A model generated the notes under the pieces. That model ran no database searches and was not told the DNA's origin. It saw only the letters and a list, made by a program, of their open reading frames with translations. A DNA stretch of 64,000 nucleotides from Candidatus Omnitrophota bacterium (lineage in GTDB: Bacteria; Omnitrophota; JACPQZ01). Below are positions 1 to 8,191 of the stretch, piece after piece. Within the stretch, counting starts at the first letter, position 1, and the number at the start of each line of letters is the position of its first letter. The translations under genes were made by a program, and so were the position numbers. The stretch covers positions 12,965 through 76,964 of the forward strand of contig JACPQZ010000038.1 in NCBI GenBank assembly GCA_016190205.1, given 5' to 3'.

Positions 1-584
1 CAATCGGTGCAAACGGCGGAAGCCGCTAGCCCCTTCTTAAGAAGCGCCAACCCGTGCACGCTTTCCGCGTAACTTGCCACAGGCGTCTCCTCGGAGAGAT
101 GAAACTTCTTCATCTCATCCACCTGCTCGTGGCACTGGGCGCAGGTCGACGGGATATTCAGCCTGTAGACTGGCGAGTCGGGATGCCGCGAGGGAACCAG
201 GACATGGGGATCCCCGTGGCAGTCCCGGCAGGAGGCCGCCTCCGCAATGCCGGCCTTAAGCGCCCGGCCATGGTCGCTTTTCAGATACACTTCACTTTCG
301 ATCATATGGCATGTGGAACAGCTTACCGCTGGGAGGGGAACTGCGTGCGGTACAGCCTGAATTCCGCTGTGGCAGCTCGTGCACAAGTGTCCGCCATGAA
401 CAGAACTCTGGAATTTTTCCTGCTCCACGCGGGCGGGGCCGTCCGGGACGCCGTGGCAGGCAAAACAGGTTTCGTTATCTATGCCTTCCGCCCGGGCGGA
501 CGCCCCGGGCACAGCAATGCACATGACTCCGGCCGCAAGAAAACCAAGGCGCCACGCTACAAACCGCTTGTTCCTTGATGACAC
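1..584 (-). CDS. Multiheme c-type cytochrome, C-terminus cut by window edge
   Basis: Reading the minus strand from a GTG at 584 gives a signal-peptide-like start (basic residues, then a hydrophobic stretch ending ASARAEG). Five heme-binding motifs follow in order: CFACH, CTSCH, CSTCH, CRDCH and CAQCH. A further Cys (VCTD) sits right at the edge and probably begins a sixth. The protein is therefore an exported, periplasmic electron carrier. The start overlaps the end of the upstream NapC/NirT-like gene by 28 bases, so the two are probably translationally coupled; no strong ribosome binding site is visible. It is the last gene of the cytochrome operon that fits in the window. The total heme count and any membrane anchor cannot be judged because the 3' end is missing. 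Confidence 0.8.
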   Translation of the reverse strand, partial: MSSRNKRFVAWRLGFLAAGVMCIAVPGASARAEGIDNETCFACHGVPDGPARVEQEKFQSSVHGGHLCTSCHSGIQAVPHAVPLPAVSCSTCHMIESEVYLKSDHGRALKAGIAEAASCRDCHGDPHVLVPSRHPDSPVYRLNIPSTCAQCHEQVDEMKKFHLSEETPVASYAESVHGLALLKKGLAASAVCTD

Positions 585-2071
585 TGGCTGCACTTAAACT
601 CCGTGACGTCCATCCCCAAATCGACCGGGTGTCTAAAGGGCTGGGACACGAGGCTGGCCGCCGCAACTTCCTGCGGGGGCCCCTGGGCCAAAATGGTGTG
701 GCAGGCATTGCAGTCTTTGGTAATGGTATGGCCCTCGCCTGAGCGGTGCAGGCCGTCGTGACAGCGGAAACAGCCCTCGGAATTCAAGTGCCCGATGTGA
801 TCGGGGTAGGCCCTCCAGTCGGCCTTCATCTCGGGAAAGAAATTGCGCGCGTAAATCTTCCCAAGCTCCTCGGCGGACCGGCGGATTTCCAGGGCTTTTT
901 CGCGTGCCAGATCAGGGAAACTCCTCTCGTAATACGCGGCAAGACCCTTTTGGATTTTGCTCACAGCCTCATCCTCCGAGAGGTACGGCTCTGCTAAAAT
1001 TCTAATCGCCTCGCGCTTTAAGTAGGGAAGGGTGGGGTCCAGCCGTTCTGTTTCAAAAGCCCGTTCCACGGCGCGGTCGGGGGGATGGAAATGATGGCTG
1101 GGCCTGTTGTGGCAGTCCATGCAGTCCATGCGGCGCACTTCACGGGACGCGAGCTCCCCGGCCGTCAGGGGGTTTTCCGTCGAGACGTATTCCGTGGCGT
1201 GCCCCCCGCGGTCCACGACCTTGATCCAGGGAATCTCCTCCCGGCCTTCGTCACGGGCCGCATAGTAGATTTCCTTATTGATATTCATATGCCAGTGGAT
1301 GCCGGCCGGGGTTCCGCGCTCCGGATCACCGCCTCCCACCTTAATCAGCATCTGGATCTGCCAGGGAGAGTTTGTCTCATCGGCCAGGTAGTGCTGAAAA
1401 ACTTTTTGTTTCGCCCCGAAAAACTTCTCCGGCCAATGGCACTGTTCGCACGTCTCCTGGGCGGGTCTTAAGTCCTCGATGGGAGTGGGAATTGGGCGGG
1501 GGTACTTTTTGAGCGACACGGCATAGACCTGATAGGCCCCCGTGATTTTGGAGCGCACAAACCAGCTTGCGCCGGGCCCCACGTGGCACGACGCACAGGC
1601 CACGCGCGCGTGGGGGGAGTGCTGATACGCCGTAAACTCGGGCTTCATGACCTGGTGGCACACGAGCCCGCAGAATTCGACCGACTCCGTGAAGTGATAC
1701 GCGCGGTAACCCGTAAGCGAGAGGAGCATCACCCCGGTCATCGCGACGAGAAATGCGCCCAACAAAAAGGCCCTGTGAGAGGGCCGGTTGAGATCGAGGC
1801 TGGGGAGCCTCGTCTGCCCCAGCTCGGGCCTCCTCTTCCTGCGCCTGCGCTCCCAAAGGAGACCCAAGAGAATGAGGATTACCCCCGCGGTCGCCCCCAT
1901 GGGGCATACGAGGTAAATGACGACGCCCAGGTAGGCGTTCGTGTGGCGGCTGAAAAAATCCGTCACCATGAGGGGAAGACCAACCGCGGTATTTAAGCAA
2001 GCGATACCTATCCCAAATAAACTTACCGGGTTACGTATGAGGCCTACGGGTCTTAAAGGACGTTTATCCAC
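557..2071 (-). CDS. NapC/NirT-like membrane-bound multiheme cytochrome c, 7 hemes
   Basis: Two hydrophobic segments occur in the N-terminal third (around RNPVSLFGIGIACLNTA and then the GVILILLGLL and FLLGAFLVAMTGVMLLSL stretches), followed by a periplasmic domain with seven heme motifs: CGLVCH (CX3CH), CASCH, CEQCH, CMDCH, CFRCH, CNACH and CSQCH. A CX3CH first site after an N-terminal anchor recalls the NapC/NirT/NrfH quinol-oxidising family, but the protein (about 504 residues) is much longer than a simple NapC. I prefer the GTG start at 2071, which overlaps the upstream stop by 8 bases. An in-frame TTG at 2128 lies inside the previous gene. By inference it passes electrons between the quinone/Rieske-b module and periplasmic cytochromes. 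Confidence 0.82.
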   Translation of the reverse strand: MDKRPLRPVGLIRNPVSLFGIGIACLNTAVGLPLMVTDFFSRHTNAYLGVVIYLVCPMGATAGVILILLGLLWERRRRKRRPELGQTRLPSLDLNRPSHRAFLLGAFLVAMTGVMLLSLTGYRAYHFTESVEFCGLVCHQVMKPEFTAYQHSPHARVACASCHVGPGASWFVRSKITGAYQVYAVSLKKYPRPIPTPIEDLRPAQETCEQCHWPEKFFGAKQKVFQHYLADETNSPWQIQMLIKVGGGDPERGTPAGIHWHMNINKEIYYAARDEGREEIPWIKVVDRGGHATEYVSTENPLTAGELASREVRRMDCMDCHNRPSHHFHPPDRAVERAFETERLDPTLPYLKREAIRILAEPYLSEDEAVSKIQKGLAAYYERSFPDLAREKALEIRRSAEELGKIYARNFFPEMKADWRAYPDHIGHLNSEGCFRCHDGLHRSGEGHTITKDCNACHTILAQGPPQEVAAASLVSQPFRHPVDLGMDVTEFKCSQCHQGTSGL

Positions 2072-3347
2072 TATGAGTGGGTCCCTTTTTGTCCATACTG
2101 CGGATCTTCGCAATGAGGGCAAGGACAAAGATTCCCAGGAGGGCCACGGTAACCCAGAGACCCTTGCGGCGGAAGTAGACCTCTTCGACCGCCTTTTCTC
2201 CCGCCTTCCGGGCCTCGTCTGCGTGGGCCAGGCCCTCGCCGGCCACCGATTTCACTTTCTCGATCGAAAAGGAATGCACATAGGCCCGGGTCTGCGTGAG
2301 CCGTGAAGAAGCCTCATGGAGCGTATACTCGGCGTCCTCCATGTCCATGCCAAAATGATGGGCGCGCTGGATACTTTCCTCGGCCCCCTGGATGCGGGCC
2401 TTCAAATCCTCAACTGCCGCGCGCATCGCCTGCGCCGTTTCAAATCCTTTTGAGCCCGGCTCATGACAGCGCGCGCAGAAAGACTCCGGCCCCGTGCCCA
2501 GCATCTCATCGGAGGTCTTTTGAATGGCGTGGTTTCCGTGGCACACCTCGCATTCCGGAAGCCCCAGGGCCTCGTGGACCATCTTGTGCGGGCTGGCCGC
2601 GAAAAGGTCGCGCGAGAGGCTGTGGCACTGGGCGCAGACATTCCCTACCGCAATCGCCCCTGGCTTGGAGGCCTCGTGAGAACCGTGGCAGCTCGCGCAA
2701 TGCGGCGCCCCCCGGTCACCGGCCACAAGAAGAGCCTGTCCATGCACGCTGTGGGCGTAGTCCCAGTGCTGGTTCACGGGCAGCCCGTGACGCTTCATGA
2801 GATCCGCATCCGTGTGGCAGACGGCGCAGGTCCCGGGGATATTCGTGGCGTAAACGGGAGAGAGCGGGTCCTTGGCTGAACGGATGCCGTGCACTCCATG
2901 ACAGCTCGTGCAGACCGCTACATCTTCATCCCCGGCGGCGTTTGCCTTGCCGTGCTGGCTCGTCAGATACTTCGCATACTGATCGGTGGGAAGATTAGGA
3001 TTAAAGCGCCGCATAAAGGCGGGATCCGCGTGACAGCGCGCGCAGAAGCCGGGGATATCCTGGCGGGCGGGACGGCCCACGAATCCCTTTTCAAGGGCCA
3101 TAGAAAGAGTCGGATCCTGTGCAGCAGGGTCACCCCCATGGCAGTCGGCGCAGGTTAAGCCCCGCTTAGAATGCACATCAACTTGAAAAAGAGCGGCGGG
3201 GCCGCGGGTTTGGCCCTCCAGCATCTCGTGGCATTCGGCGCACGTGTTTAAAGGCGCGGCCCAGGCTGACACCGCCGGCCACATGGCGAGGCTTAAGCCT
3301 GCAAGAGAAAAAATAAGACGCCGTATCAATGCCGAGCTATGAACCAT
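2064..3347 (-). CDS. Nine-heme c-type cytochrome with C-terminal membrane anchor
   Basis: A signal peptide (RRLIFSLAGLSLAMWPAVS, then AWA/AP) precedes nine CXXCH sites: CAECH, CADCH, CARCH, CTSCH, CAVCH, CASCH, CAQCH, CEVCH and CARCH. After the last heme comes a charged helical region of about 90 residues and a single hydrophobic helix (WVTVALLGIFVLALIA) near the C-terminus. The heme domain would thus sit in the periplasm, tethered to the inner membrane. The ATG at 3347 overlaps the end of the cytochrome b gene; a TTG at 3330 overlapping the cytochrome b stop (TTGA) is an alternative. Placement straight after Rieske and cytochrome b suggests it replaces cytochrome c1/f as electron partner of the b complex, which is inference. 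Confidence 0.85.
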   Translation of the reverse strand: MVHSSALIRRLIFSLAGLSLAMWPAVSAWAAPLNTCAECHEMLEGQTRGPAALFQVDVHSKRGLTCADCHGGDPAAQDPTLSMALEKGFVGRPARQDIPGFCARCHADPAFMRRFNPNLPTDQYAKYLTSQHGKANAAGDEDVAVCTSCHGVHGIRSAKDPLSPVYATNIPGTCAVCHTDADLMKRHGLPVNQHWDYAHSVHGQALLVAGDRGAPHCASCHGSHEASKPGAIAVGNVCAQCHSLSRDLFAASPHKMVHEALGLPECEVCHGNHAIQKTSDEMLGTGPESFCARCHEPGSKGFETAQAMRAAVEDLKARIQGAEESIQRAHHFGMDMEDAEYTLHEASSRLTQTRAYVHSFSIEKVKSVAGEGLAHADEARKAGEKAVEEVYFRRKGLWVTVALLGIFVLALIAKIRSMDKKGPTHSG

Positions 3348-4411
3348 TTGGCGTATACCGTCATCCCTATCATGTAGAAAACTGTCAGAAACCCCGCGAG
3401 CCAGGCGAGCCAATGCGCTTGGCCCCGGGCCGCCGGCCGGTCGAGCCAGGGGACTAAGATCAAGACCAGCCCCGCAAGACCCATGGCGACAATCGCCACA
3501 AGCTCCCCCTCAAGCCCCAGGATGTGCCCCGGGAAAAACTTGAGCGTCTGAAACATCCACAAAAAGTACCACTCCGGCTCGATTCCGGCCGGTGTCGGGG
3601 CAAAGGGATCCGCCTTCTCGCCCACCGTGGCCGGATAATAGGCGCTCAAGGCAAGCACTATCCCGAGCATGACCGACCAGGCGGCCAGATCCCGCAGGAG
3701 AAAATTTGGGATAAAGGGCATGGCGCGCTCCGACCGCACGGATAAAGGCCGGCTCATCCCCTGAAGCTGAACCATCATAAGATGCGCGCCCAATAGGAAG
3801 AAAAGGCAGACGGGGAGCGCCGCGATATGGAACCAAAAGAAGCGGGAAAGTGTCGCGTCCCCCACATCCGCCCCGCCGCGCAGGAAAGTGCTCAACACCT
3901 TTCCGATCACAGGGACGCTTGAGGCGATCTCCGTCCCCACTTTTGTGGCGAAAAAGGAGAGCGTGTTCCAGGGAAGGAGGTACCCGGTGAAACCAAAGCC
4001 CATAAGGAGAAAAAAAAGGAGACAGCCCGTGACCCAGGTGAGCTCCCGGGGCGGCCGGTAGGCCTTCAGGAAAAACGCGCTCGCCATGTGGATGAAGGCC
4101 GAGAGGATAGCCATGTTCGCCGCCCAGGCGTGCACCGAACGCACGAGCCACCCAAACTCGACCTTCGTCATGATAAGGCGCACCGACTCGTGCGCCTCGC
4201 CCACAGAGGGCCTGTAGTACAAAAGGAGGAGGAGCCCGCTCAAGATCTGCACCGCGACCAAGACAAGCGTCGTTCCGCCCAGATAGTACCAAAGAGAGTG
4301 GCCGTGGACCGGCACAGTCTTGTGCGTGACAAGCTCGCCCAAGCCCCCCAAGTTGTAGCGGGCTTGAAAAAAAGACTTGAGCCTCTCGCGGGCGCCCATG
4401 GGTGAACCCAT
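3326..4411 (-). CDS. Cytochrome b of a bc/b6-type complex (b6 and subunit IV fused)
   Basis: A 361-residue polytopic membrane protein with heme b ligand pairs H94/H108 and H195/H210. The second pair is 15 residues apart, the spacing typical of b6-type rather than mitochondrial bc1-type cytochrome b. A PEWY quinol-site motif (GIEPEWYFLW) lies in the C-terminal part, so the b6-like and subunit IV-like halves are in one chain, with C-terminal helices reaching FYMIGMTVYAKW. Its role is quinol/quinone redox chemistry and proton translocation together with the Rieske protein encoded just upstream (4-base gap). I chose the ATG at 4411, just after the Rieske stop; an upstream in-frame start at 4456 lies inside the Rieske gene. 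Confidence 0.9.
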   Translation of the reverse strand: MGSPMGARERLKSFFQARYNLGGLGELVTHKTVPVHGHSLWYYLGGTTLVLVAVQILSGLLLLLYYRPSVGEAHESVRLIMTKVEFGWLVRSVHAWAANMAILSAFIHMASAFFLKAYRPPRELTWVTGCLLFFLLMGFGFTGYLLPWNTLSFFATKVGTEIASSVPVIGKVLSTFLRGGADVGDATLSRFFWFHIAALPVCLFFLLGAHLMMVQLQGMSRPLSVRSERAMPFIPNFLLRDLAAWSVMLGIVLALSAYYPATVGEKADPFAPTPAGIEPEWYFLWMFQTLKFFPGHILGLEGELVAIVAMGLAGLVLILVPWLDRPAARGQAHWLAWLAGFLTVFYMIGMTVYAKWFIARH

Positions 4412-4415
4412 CGCG

Positions 4416-4877
4416 TTATCCGGTCTTGGTGACCACGACGTCTTCCCCGCGCACATTCACCTCGTAGTTTTCCAGGGGACGCGGGGGCGGGCCGGAAATG
4501 ACTTGTCCTTTGAGATCGAATCTCCCGTTGTGGCAGGCGCACCAGATGGAGCGGGAGGCATCGTCGTACTGAACCGTGCAGTTTAAGTGGGTACAGACGG
4601 CGGAGTAAGCTTTGAGTTCCCCCTCAAGGGTGTGCACCAAAAGCCCCGGCCGGTTCCCGAAGCGGAAGATCTTGGCCGAATTGGGTTTTAAGTCGCCTAT
4701 CTTGGCCGCGACGACGCTGGATTGTGCGGCCTCAACGCCTGGAGGGGGCTTGAGATAACGCAGGATGGGATAGAAGGCGGCGGCCAGAATGGCAAGGAGC
4801 GAGCCGTTTAAGGCGGATTGACAGAAAGACCTTCGTGTGATGAAAAACCCGCGTGCTCCCGGGCGATCTGCCCTCAT
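4416..4877 (-). CDS. Rieske [2Fe-2S] protein of cytochrome b complex
   Basis: A 153-residue protein with an N-terminal twin-arginine-like export and anchor signal (TRRSFCQSALNGS followed by a hydrophobic helix LLAILAAAFYPIL). The C-terminal Rieske fold has both cluster-binding boxes, CTHLNC and CACHNG, the latter followed by a GPPPRPLENYEV loop. It carries electrons from quinol at the P side to a c-type cytochrome. It immediately precedes cytochrome b and follows the outer-membrane barrel gene in the same orientation. Full length for a small bacterial Rieske protein; all ligand Cys and His residues are present. Confidence 0.93.
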   Translation of the reverse strand: MRADRPGARGFFITRRSFCQSALNGSLLAILAAAFYPILRYLKPPPGVEAAQSSVVAAKIGDLKPNSAKIFRFGNRPGLLVHTLEGELKAYSAVCTHLNCTVQYDDASRSIWCACHNGRFDLKGQVISGPPPRPLENYEVNVRGEDVVVTKTG

Positions 4878-4905
4878 GTGACTTTACCCCCACCCAGAGA
4901 TCGTA

Positions 4906-6963
4906 TCAGAAGGTCTTGGAGACCGCAAGTGAGACGAGATGCGCCTTGTACTTTCCTATTTCAGCCTGCGAGCCGGGCTGGTAGTGGTAATACCCGTACT
5001 CGGCCCTGACCGAGGTGTCTTGAGCAAGCTCACAGCGGAGGCCGCAGGTGAGATCAATTTGACCAAAGTCCGCACCCAGCGGAAGCCCGGTCGACGTAAA
5101 ATCGTTGAAATTGTCGGCCTCGGAATACTGCGCAGAGGCGTCGAGCGTAAGATTGGGTCTCATCATATAATCGGCCCCGACAAGCCAGGTATTGACGTCC
5201 GCGTTAAACACCGGGACCTGCCCGCTTGCGGCAAGCCTCGCCGGGGTCACGGTGGCCGCCGTCTGATGCGAGAATGAGCCCATCAGCATGAGCTCCCTAA
5301 GCACGTGGATGGTCAGGTCATAAGTATAGGTGTGTGAGGTAAACTCGCTTTTCCTCCTGGGCTCGCTTTCCGCGCGTGTCAGGTAATCTTTGTCCTGAAG
5401 CTGATAACGAAATGAGGTGCGGACCTTGCGGACGGGACGAAGGCTCACGCGCGCCATGATCTCATCCGTATCGATACTCATCCCGTCCATAAAGGCTGAA
5501 CGGGCCGCGGTCGAACCGGGATCGGTCTCAAAGAGATCGTCATAGTCCTGGTTGTCCCGGCGGTGCCGGTAGTGGGTGGTGAGATCGACATAATGCACCG
5601 GGGTCACCCTGCCTCCCACGGTCACAGTCCCCCGATCGGCATCCGTAATCGTGTCGCGCTCGAAGCTGACAGCGCCGGTGGCGTAGCTCACAGACTGCTC
5701 TTCCAGCTTGATCCTGGACTGCTCAAGCTCTAGTTCCGAGTAGAGCGCCGTATAGGGGATCCCGGTGTAATGGATGTTGAGCCCCTCCCCCCACCTCACG
5801 GCTGTCGAGTCATTGGTGCTGATTTCGGCCTCTTCAACAAATCCGTCAGGCGTGCTGCCGCCCGAACTATTGGGATTACTATCCTCCGGATACCTGGAAT
5901 TGCTGTCCCGGCTCACCAGTTCTGACTTAAGTTTAAGTCCCACTGCCACGTCCTCCCACTCATAGAGCACGGCATTTCCCACCCACGTATGGGTAAAATA
6001 ATCATTATCAGCGGTGGCATCCCGCTTTTGCTTGGGGTTACTGAAATTGGTGATCACCCCGTTCTCATTCGTTTCAAAGATGTCTTCCAGTTCCGTAAAA
6101 TTGAGATACGCGAACTGGTAACCCCCCGACGTAAAGAGTTTCCGGTCCCAAAACCACCTTTCTGCACCTAAGAAAGTTGTGTACAAATCGCTCTCCGGGC
6201 TTTGGAGTTGCCGCCGGATCTTTTTGTCGGAAGCTGTCGTGGTCGTGGAGAGGCTCTTTTCTACGCGGGTCGATTCGGTCCGGACGAATTCCACGTGCTG
6301 TTTCCCCGTGAGCCGCGCGCCGCGAAAGTCATCTGCGACTTCGAGCTCCAGCATATCCACCCGCTCATCAAAGTCCTGCCACGAGGGCCCGATAAAACGC
6401 GTGGTGCTCCCTTCCTTCACTCCCGCCCAGGTCAAACGGGATTTCGCCCCATCCTTAAACTCACGCTCATACGTAAAGGTGATTTCCGGCACGTCTTCCT
6501 TGCGGAGCCCGGTCTTAAAACCGAAGTGGCCGATCTCAAGTTCAAGATCTTTATCCGCATCCTGGCCGGACAAGGTGCCGAAGCGGTAGTACACGCCTCC
6601 GGTATTGTCAAAGTACTTGCTGAACTCATTGTAGTCAAACGTTAGAAAACCCAGACCTTCTTTTTTTAGCGTAATCTCCCCTCCCAGATCGTTCTGATCT
6701 ATGAGGGCATGCGCCTCGGAGGAGAGCTGGGTGCCATCCGCGAGTCCATAATTAAACTCGAAGTCCTCCACGCCAAACACGTAACGATCGCGCATCCACT
6801 GGTGTTCCCGAAACTTAGGCCTGTCTCCATCCACAGAGATATATCGCAGCGGGAGAACAGAAATCCCAACCTCGGGATCCCCGGCCTGCGCCGGGCCGCC
6901 CCATGAGAGCAGAACCCACATCGCTCCGGCCGATAATAACCCGATGATCTTGGCGCGCATCAT
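4906..6963 (-). CDS. MtrB/PioB-like outer-membrane beta-barrel
   Basis: A 685-residue exported protein: signal peptide (AKIIGLLSAGAMWVLLSWGG, cleavage near AQA) and then almost entirely alternating amphipathic beta-strand sequence with many aromatic residues, ending in Phe (SLAVSKTF), as expected for an outer-membrane barrel. Size and the adjacent DmsE/MtrA-like cytochrome gene fit the porin partner of a porin-cytochrome conduit (MtrB/PioB/MtoB type). I do not see the N-terminal CXXC pair found in Shewanella MtrB, so exact family membership is uncertain. The proposed job is to hold a multiheme cytochrome across the outer membrane so electrons can cross. ATG at 6963 follows a GGGG-rich ribosome-binding region. 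Confidence 0.75.
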   Translation of the reverse strand: MMRAKIIGLLSAGAMWVLLSWGGPAQAGDPEVGISVLPLRYISVDGDRPKFREHQWMRDRYVFGVEDFEFNYGLADGTQLSSEAHALIDQNDLGGEITLKKEGLGFLTFDYNEFSKYFDNTGGVYYRFGTLSGQDADKDLELEIGHFGFKTGLRKEDVPEITFTYEREFKDGAKSRLTWAGVKEGSTTRFIGPSWQDFDERVDMLELEVADDFRGARLTGKQHVEFVRTESTRVEKSLSTTTTASDKKIRRQLQSPESDLYTTFLGAERWFWDRKLFTSGGYQFAYLNFTELEDIFETNENGVITNFSNPKQKRDATADNDYFTHTWVGNAVLYEWEDVAVGLKLKSELVSRDSNSRYPEDSNPNSSGGSTPDGFVEEAEISTNDSTAVRWGEGLNIHYTGIPYTALYSELELEQSRIKLEEQSVSYATGAVSFERDTITDADRGTVTVGGRVTPVHYVDLTTHYRHRRDNQDYDDLFETDPGSTAARSAFMDGMSIDTDEIMARVSLRPVRKVRTSFRYQLQDKDYLTRAESEPRRKSEFTSHTYTYDLTIHVLRELMLMGSFSHQTAATVTPARLAASGQVPVFNADVNTWLVGADYMMRPNLTLDASAQYSEADNFNDFTSTGLPLGADFGQIDLTCGLRCELAQDTSVRAEYGYYHYQPGSQAEIGKYKAHLVSLAVSKTF

Positions 6964-6977
6964 GCCCCCCTTAGCTT

Positions 6978-7754
6978 TTAATAGCGCAAATGGTCATCAA
7001 AATTCGAGCCGTGCGGTGCCGTGTGGCACCCGGCGCTAAAACATGTCCCTTGCGCAAGATTGGCCGTATGGCTTCTCTTGCCAATGGTCGGAAAATTAAC
7101 CTGGGTATGGCACCGCAGACACAGGGTGCTGTCACGCGCGATCAGCATCTTCGCATGCATGGAACCATGCACCTTGTGGCAGGTCGTGCAGCCCTCGCGC
7201 AGGGCCTCATGCTCCCACACGAAGGGCCCCCTCTGCTCCTTATGGCATTTGTAGCAGGCCTCGTTGATGTCCTGAAGGGTCGTGGCTGACCAGGGCCTGA
7301 CCTCGGTCCCGTGGGGGCTGTGGCAGTCGGCACAGCTCATCTTGCCCTCTAAGACAGGGTGATGAAAGGAAAGCTTAAATTCCATTTTCTTGTCCAGGTG
7401 ACATTCAAAACAGGTGCTGGGGTCCTTCCGGGGATTTACAATCCCTCCCACACCCTTCCCGCCCCCCGCCGCCACGTGGAGGCTCCCCGGGCCATGGCAC
7501 ATCTCGCAACCCTGCCGTTCAAGACCCTCTCCCTTCACATTGATACGCGCATGGGTGGAAAGCTTAAATTCCTGGTGCTCCTTGTCGTGACACATGGCAC
7601 ACGTCTCGGTACCAACGAATGTCGCTTCTTCGGACTCCTCTCCTTGAGGCTCACCCTCATCGGCCCACACCGATGTGGCACCCAATAGACACACGGCAAC
7701 GAAAGCAATCCCCCATCCCGCCTGTTTCATCAAACCTCTTCGTGAGCCGCGCAT
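6978..7754 (-). CDS. DmsE/MtrA-like multiheme cytochrome c
   Basis: A 258-residue exported protein with a signal peptide ending near VWADEG. Heme sites in order are CAMCH, CEMCH, CFECH, CADCH, CYKCH, CTTCH, CLRCH and a longer CX4CH-type site (CFSAGCH) near the C-terminus, so seven canonical and one atypical. Spacing and the repeated H-x-x-H-x-x-x-G-x-x-C-x-x-C-H pattern resemble the DmsE/MtrA/PioA decaheme family, though shorter by about two hemes. It lies 14 bases upstream of the barrel gene, as mtrA is next to mtrB. A strong AAGGAGG precedes the ATG at 7754. Proposed role: the heme wire inserted in the barrel. Confidence 0.82.
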   Translation of the reverse strand: MRGSRRGLMKQAGWGIAFVAVCLLGATSVWADEGEPQGEESEEATFVGTETCAMCHDKEHQEFKLSTHARINVKGEGLERQGCEMCHGPGSLHVAAGGGKGVGGIVNPRKDPSTCFECHLDKKMEFKLSFHHPVLEGKMSCADCHSPHGTEVRPWSATTLQDINEACYKCHKEQRGPFVWEHEALREGCTTCHKVHGSMHAKMLIARDSTLCLRCHTQVNFPTIGKRSHTANLAQGTCFSAGCHTAPHGSNFDDHLRY

Positions 7755-7771
7755 ATTTGTGCCTCCTTGGG

Positions 7772-8191
7772 CTATTCAGATTGTGCGGGAGTGCCCGCCG
7801 TATCCGTGCCCGCCGCACCACCCGCAGCCGGAGGGGTCACCCCCTCGGGATGCGACGCGGGATCCGCAAGATCGGTGCCCTGTTCCCATTCCATAAGATT
7901 GGCGGCTCCGTCCTGGTCGGCATCTTCCTGATCCAGGAGGTGGAAGTCCGCCTCCGCCAGGATCTTGGCCGCCCCTCCGGGCTTCGTGGCCTTGAGACTC
8001 AACCCATAGACATTGAGGTCATCCGCCTTTCCCATGGCCCCCTGGTGGCAGACCTTGCAGGAATAGGCCTTCGCGTCCTTCCCCGGATAGGCTTTTTTGA
8101 AGGTCATCAGGTTCTGAACCGTCGCCTCTGCGCCCGGGCAAACGGAAAAAAGAATAAAACTTGAGACGATTAAGAGACCTGCACGGGACAT
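7772..8191 (-). CDS. Small monoheme c-type cytochrome
   Basis: A signal peptide (SRAGLLIVSSFILFSVCPGAEA) is followed by a single heme motif, CKVCH, in SCKVCHQGAMGK, and a DxDxDG-like stretch (DADQDGAANLMEWEQGTD) resembling a thrombospondin/dockerin-type calcium loop. The tail is Pro/Ala/Gly/Thr-rich. About 139 residues. The ATG at 8191 is preceded by AAAGGAGGAAG and overlaps the end of the hemA-like gene by 22 bases, so this start is firmer than the in-frame one at 8227. It is probably a soluble periplasmic electron shuttle of the conduit; its partner cannot be deduced from sequence. Confidence 0.8.
   Translation of the reverse strand: MSRAGLLIVSSFILFSVCPGAEATVQNLMTFKKAYPGKDAKAYSCKVCHQGAMGKADDLNVYGLSLKATKPGGAAKILAEADFHLLDQEDADQDGAANLMEWEQGTDLADPASHPEGVTPPAAGGAAGTDTAGTPAQSE

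Noticed and set aside
2071-2128. Extended N-terminus of the NapC/NirT-like protein from TTG 2128
   Set aside because: It lies within the upstream gene and is polar; the GTG at 2071 sits at the gene junction directly before the first hydrophobic segment.
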